From positions 434,001 through 498,000 of the forward strand of contig NZ_JABGCJ010000002.1 of assembly GCF_019799965.1 (NCBI RefSeq): a DNA stretch of 64,000 nt. The letters are read 5' to 3'. The notes under the pieces were generated by a model. It was not told the DNA's origin. It did no database searches and worked only from the letters and a program-made list of their open reading frames with translations. Positions 61,219 to 64,000 of this stretch are shown in pieces. The translations under genes and the position numbers were made by a program. Each line of letters starts with the position of its first letter. The first letter of the stretch is position 1. The stretch comes from Modestobacter italicus (GTDB taxonomy: Bacteria > Actinomycetota > Actinomycetes > Mycobacteriales > Geodermatophilaceae).

Positions 61219-62039
61219 TCGGCGCGCTCGATCTCGGTCAGGATCCCGCCGTACAGGTCGGTGGCCGCGCGCACGCAGTCCCGCGACTCCGCGGCCAGCA
61301 TCGGGGTGCCGGGGGCGGCGTCGTCGTAGCGGCGGCGGACCACCTCGACCATCTCCCGCATCAGCTGCCGGAACCGGTCGTCGAACCGCTTGGCCTCCAG
61401 CTGCTCGCGGGTGACCCCGTGGGCGGCCATCAGGTCCGCGGGCAGGTACACCCGGCCGCGGTCGACGTCCTCGCCGACGTCGCGCAGGAAGTTGGTGAGC
61501 TGGAACGCCTCGCCCAGCGCGATCGCGTGCGGCGCCGCCTCCTCCCGCGCGACACCGGGTGCCGTGCCGAGGACCGGCAGCACCTGCAGGCCGATGACCG
61601 ACGCCGAACCCCACATGTAGCGGTCCAGGGCGGCCAGGTCGGCGTAGCCGCTGACGTCCAGGTCGCTGGTCATCGCGGCCAGGAAGTCGACCAGGTGCTC
61701 CAGCGGGATGTCGTACCGGCGGTAGGTGTGCACCAGCGCCAGCCGCACCGGGTCGTCGGACCAGCCGGCCTCGACCTCCTCCAGCGCCGCCTTCGACCAG
61801 GCAAGCAGCTCGGCCTCCGGGTCGCGGCCGGGCAGGTCGGCGCCGACGTCGACGATGTCGTCGGCCACCCGGGCCGCGGCGTACAGCGCGTGCACGGCCG
61901 GCCTGCGGTCGGGGGTGAGCAGCCGGGTGGCCAGGAAGTAGGACTTGCCGTGCTCGGCCGCGATCCCGCGACACACGGCGTAGGCGGCGTCCAGCCGGGC
62001 CTGCTGCTCGGCCCGGGTGGACGGCGGGACGGCGGTCAC
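61077..62039 (-). CDS. crtB: phytoene synthase
   Basis: Condenses two GGPP to phytoene. It has 320 residues. Substrate-Mg motifs are DDIVD in AARVADDIVDVG and NFLRDVGED in FQLTNFLRDVGEDVDRGRVYLP; YMWGSASVIGLQVLPVLG is also typical. It is third in the crtE-crtI-crtB operon, with GTGA overlap to crtI. Its final 47 codons run antisense to crtYd; the conserved DRRVSVSRPRRLAVFARRL helix is opposite the non-conserved CrtYd tail. Confidence 0.94.
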   Translation of the reverse strand: MTAVPPSTRAEQQARLDAAYAVCRGIAAEHGKSYFLATRLLTPDRRPAVHALYAAARVADDIVDVGADLPGRDPEAELLAWSKAALEEVEAGWSDDPVRLALVHTYRRYDIPLEHLVDFLAAMTSDLDVSGYADLAALDRYMWGSASVIGLQVLPVLGTAPGVAREEAAPHAIALGEAFQLTNFLRDVGEDVDRGRVYLPADLMAAHGVTREQLEAKRFDDRFRQLMREMVEVVRRRYDDAAPGTPMLAAESRDCVRAATDLYGGILTEIERADYRVLDRRVSVSRPRRLAVFARRLTAAQLARVSVTMAQPKSRSSTGA

Positions 62040-63550
62040 GCCTGCACCCCGGTGATCCGCTCGGCCGCCAGCCGGCCGCTGATCACGACCATCGGGACGC
62101 CGACGCCGGGCTGCACCGACGAGCCGGCCAGCACCACGTTCTCCGGCCCGCTGCGCGGCAGGGTGGACGGGCGGAACGGCCCGGTCTGCCCGAAGGTGTG
62201 CGCCAGCGCGAACGGCGTGCCGGCGGCCATGCCCTGGGCTGCCCAGTCCAGCGGGGTCAGCAGCTCCTCGACCTCGATCGCGTCGCCCACCCCGGTCCAG
62301 CCGCGCGCCTCCAGGGTGGCCAGCAGCTCCTCCCGGTAGCGCGGGGCCAGCGCCGGCCAGTCCAGCCGGGGGTTGCCACCGCTGCGCGGGTCCAGGTTCG
62401 GCGTGGGGGCGACGACGCTGAGCACCTGGCCGCCGTCGGGGGCCAGCGAGCGGTCGGTCACCGACGGCATCGAGATCAGCAGGCTCGGGTCGCTCATCGG
62501 CCGGCCGTCCCGGGTCAGCTCGTCGAACACCTGCTGCCAGGCGTCACCGAAGCTGATCGTGTGGTGCGCCTGCCCGGGCAGCTCCGACCGCACGCCCAGG
62601 TGCATCGCCACGCAGGACGGCGAGTAGACCGGCCGGCGTGGGCCGCGCACCCCGGGCACGAGCAGGTGCGGGGCGTCGGCGGTGACGACGACGGCGTCGG
62701 CGGGCAGCCGGTCGCCGTCGGCCAGCCGCACCCCGGTGACCCGGCCGCCGGCCAGGTCGAGCTCGGCGACGTCGGTGTCGTACCGGAACTCCACCCCGGC
62801 GTCGGCGGCGGCCGCGGCCATCGCCCGCGGGACCGCACCGATCCCGCCCTCGGGGTGCCAGACGCCGGCGCCGATGTCCAGCTGCGCGATGACGGCGTAG
62901 GCGGCGATCGCCCGGAACGGCGAGACCCCGGCGTAGAGGGCCTGGAAGCTGAACAGCCGGCGCAGCCGGTCGTCGGTGAACGACGCCTCGACGTGGTTCG
63001 ACAGCCGGCGGAAGCCACCACGCCGCACCAGGGTGAGCAGCTCGGAGCCGAGCAGGTCCAGCGGGGAGTCCAGGTTGCGGTCGATGAACGTGCGCAGCTG
63101 CAGCCGGTAGAGCTCGGCGAGGTCGTCGAGGTAGCGCAGCAGGGCCGCGGCCTCACCGGGGCCGCACAGCCGCTCGACCTCGGCGGCGAACGCGGCTCGG
63201 TCGGCGTGCACGTCCAGGTGCGAGCCGTCGGCGAACTGGGCCCGGTAGGTGGTCTCCAGCGGGGTGAGGGTCAGCCGGTCGGCCATCCGCTCACCGACGG
63301 CGGCGAACGTCTCCTCGATCAGCTCCGGGGCGGTGAACACCGAGGGCCCGGTGTCCAGCGTGTAGCCGGCCCGGCTCACCACGCCGGCCCGGCCGCCGGG
63401 GCCCGGGCAGCGGTCGACGACGGTGACCTCGCGCCCGGCGCCGCGCAGCCGCAGCGCGGCGGACAGCCCGGCCAGGCCGGCGCCGACGACCACGACCCGG
63501 TCGGTCCGCCCGGGGACGGTGCGCAGCGGGCGGTTCAGCAGCGGGCTCAC
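62036..63550 (-). CDS. crtI: phytoene desaturase (CrtI type)
   Basis: FAD-dependent desaturase converting phytoene toward lycopene. It has 504 residues. The dinucleotide fold is VVVVGAGLAGLSAALRLRGAGREVTVVD. RAGVVSRAGYTLDTGPSVFT and SFQALYAGVSPFRAIAAYAVIAQLD are CrtI core segments. The C-terminal carotenoid signature VLAGSSVQPGVGVPMVVISGRLAAERI is intact. The GTG overlaps the crtE stop and the stop overlaps the crtB start. Confidence 0.95.
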   Translation of the reverse strand: MSPLLNRPLRTVPGRTDRVVVVGAGLAGLSAALRLRGAGREVTVVDRCPGPGGRAGVVSRAGYTLDTGPSVFTAPELIEETFAAVGERMADRLTLTPLETTYRAQFADGSHLDVHADRAAFAAEVERLCGPGEAAALLRYLDDLAELYRLQLRTFIDRNLDSPLDLLGSELLTLVRRGGFRRLSNHVEASFTDDRLRRLFSFQALYAGVSPFRAIAAYAVIAQLDIGAGVWHPEGGIGAVPRAMAAAAADAGVEFRYDTDVAELDLAGGRVTGVRLADGDRLPADAVVVTADAPHLLVPGVRGPRRPVYSPSCVAMHLGVRSELPGQAHHTISFGDAWQQVFDELTRDGRPMSDPSLLISMPSVTDRSLAPDGGQVLSVVAPTPNLDPRSGGNPRLDWPALAPRYREELLATLEARGWTGVGDAIEVEELLTPLDWAAQGMAAGTPFALAHTFGQTGPFRPSTLPRSGPENVVLAGSSVQPGVGVPMVVISGRLAAERITGVQA

Positions 63551-64000
63551 GCGGCGCGGGTGGTGGCGGCGACGGCGAGGGCGTCCAGCGCGCGGCAGGC
63601 GTCGGCGGCCAGCGGGGCGTCGGCGATGGCGCGGCGGGCCGCCCGGGTCTGGGCGGCGATCCGCTCCTCCACCCGGTCCAGCGCTCCGGTGCGGGTCATC
63701 AGTGAGCGCACCTCGTCCAGCTGGTCGCCGTCCGCGGCGGTGTTGCCCAGGGCCCCGGCGAGCAGGGCGCGCCCGTCGCCGTCCGCGGCCTCCTCGGTGA
63801 GCGCGACCAGCAGCGTGCGCTTGCCCTCGCGCAGGTCGTCGTCGGCGGACTTGCCGGTGACCGTGGGGTCGCCGAACACGCCCAGCACGTCGTCCCGCAG
63901 CTGGAAGGCCTCGCCCAGCGGCAGCCCGATCGCGGTGCACACCTCCAGCGCGTCGGGGCCGGCGCCGGCCAGCGAGGCGCCCAGCTGCAGCGGCCGCTGG
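63547..64000 (-). CDS. crtE: geranylgeranyl diphosphate synthase, 5' part beyond window
   Basis: C-terminal 150 residues of a polyprenyl synthase that provides GGPP for the pathway. The visible part includes LGASLAGAG, the second Asp-rich region FQLRDDVLGVFGDPTVTGKSADDDLREGKRTLL, and the helical C-terminus. The N-terminus with the first DDxxD motif lies outside the window. It is the first known gene of the crtE-crtI-crtB operon, with 4-base overlaps. Confidence 0.93.
   Translation of the reverse strand, partial: QRPLQLGASLAGAGPDALEVCTAIGLPLGEAFQLRDDVLGVFGDPTVTGKSADDDLREGKRTLLVALTEEAADGDGRALLAGALGNTAADGDQLDEVRSLMTRTGALDRVEERIAAQTRAARRAIADAPLAADACRALDALAVAATTRAA

Overview
This is a chromosomal window of very high G+C DNA from an actinobacterium. 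The gene set points to a free-living, aerobic, pigmented and chemotactic soil-type organism. Geodermatophilaceae (Blastococcus, Modestobacter, Geodermatophilus) is my best guess from gene content and from how closely the proteins resemble actinobacterial families; no 16S or marker search was possible. About 61 protein genes fill the window almost edge to edge. Many overlap by 1 or 4 bases (ATGA, GTGA, TGATG). I see no tRNA, rRNA, insertion sequence, prophage or CRISPR array.

Layout. 1-2.8 kb: 3' part of leuS. 2.95-12.7 kb: lipoate and oxoacid dehydrogenase block (PPOX protein, lipB, a membrane Ser/Thr kinase, a TIGR01777 epimerase, sucB, lpdA) and pepA. 12.8-16.6 kb: gcvT and a four-gene envelope or stress operon (holin-like, DUF3618, DUF4235, YihY) behind a SigF/SigB-like promoter. 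16.7-22.4 kb: small proteins, aldo-keto reductase, DUF3043, erpA, asnB. 22.6-29.3 kb: the aerobic respiratory supercomplex genes ctaC, ctaF, qcrB, qcrA, qcrC and ctaE. 29.4-33.2 kb: pseudo-receiver, trpD, a stand-alone RAM domain and an exonuclease/UvrC-like fusion. 33.4-37.7 kb: a Cys-rich protein, an NlpC/P60 cell-wall hydrolase behind a probable c-di-AMP riboswitch, an M48 protease and pimB. 37.7-43 kb: fadD15 and a tightly overlapped operon (SRPBCC, ArsA-like, repeat protein, ROK kinase). 43.1-49.7 kb: TIGR00300 enzyme, esterase, PlsC, RNase AS and a chemoreceptor. 49.9-53.9 kb: aroG, threonine aldolase, GntP permease. 54-58.2 kb: secreted subtilase, nfo and pknL. 58.5-64 kb: a flavin oxidase, PPOX protein, an Rv2175c-like DNA-binding protein and carotenoid genes (crtYc/crtYd on +, crtE-crtI-crtB on -).

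The order strongly recalls the M. tuberculosis block around Rv2173-Rv2218 (from memory, not from a search), with local insertions such as the chemoreceptor, the GntP permease, the subtilase and the crt genes.

The most interesting signals are not classical genes. (1) A repeated two-stem terminator-like element occurs four times at gene 3' ends, with compensatory base changes in both stems. (2) At least three stop codons sit inside terminator hairpin loops. (3) About 19 genes have a TANNNT box 6-9 bases before the start codon, so leaderless transcription looks very common. (4) There is a good ydaO-type riboswitch upstream of the cell-wall hydrolase. (5) crtB and crtYd overlap tail to tail by 142 bases. 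(6) In the SRPBCC/ArsA-like/Cys-motif/glucokinase operon, the ATPase-like member has lost the lysines of its P-loop.
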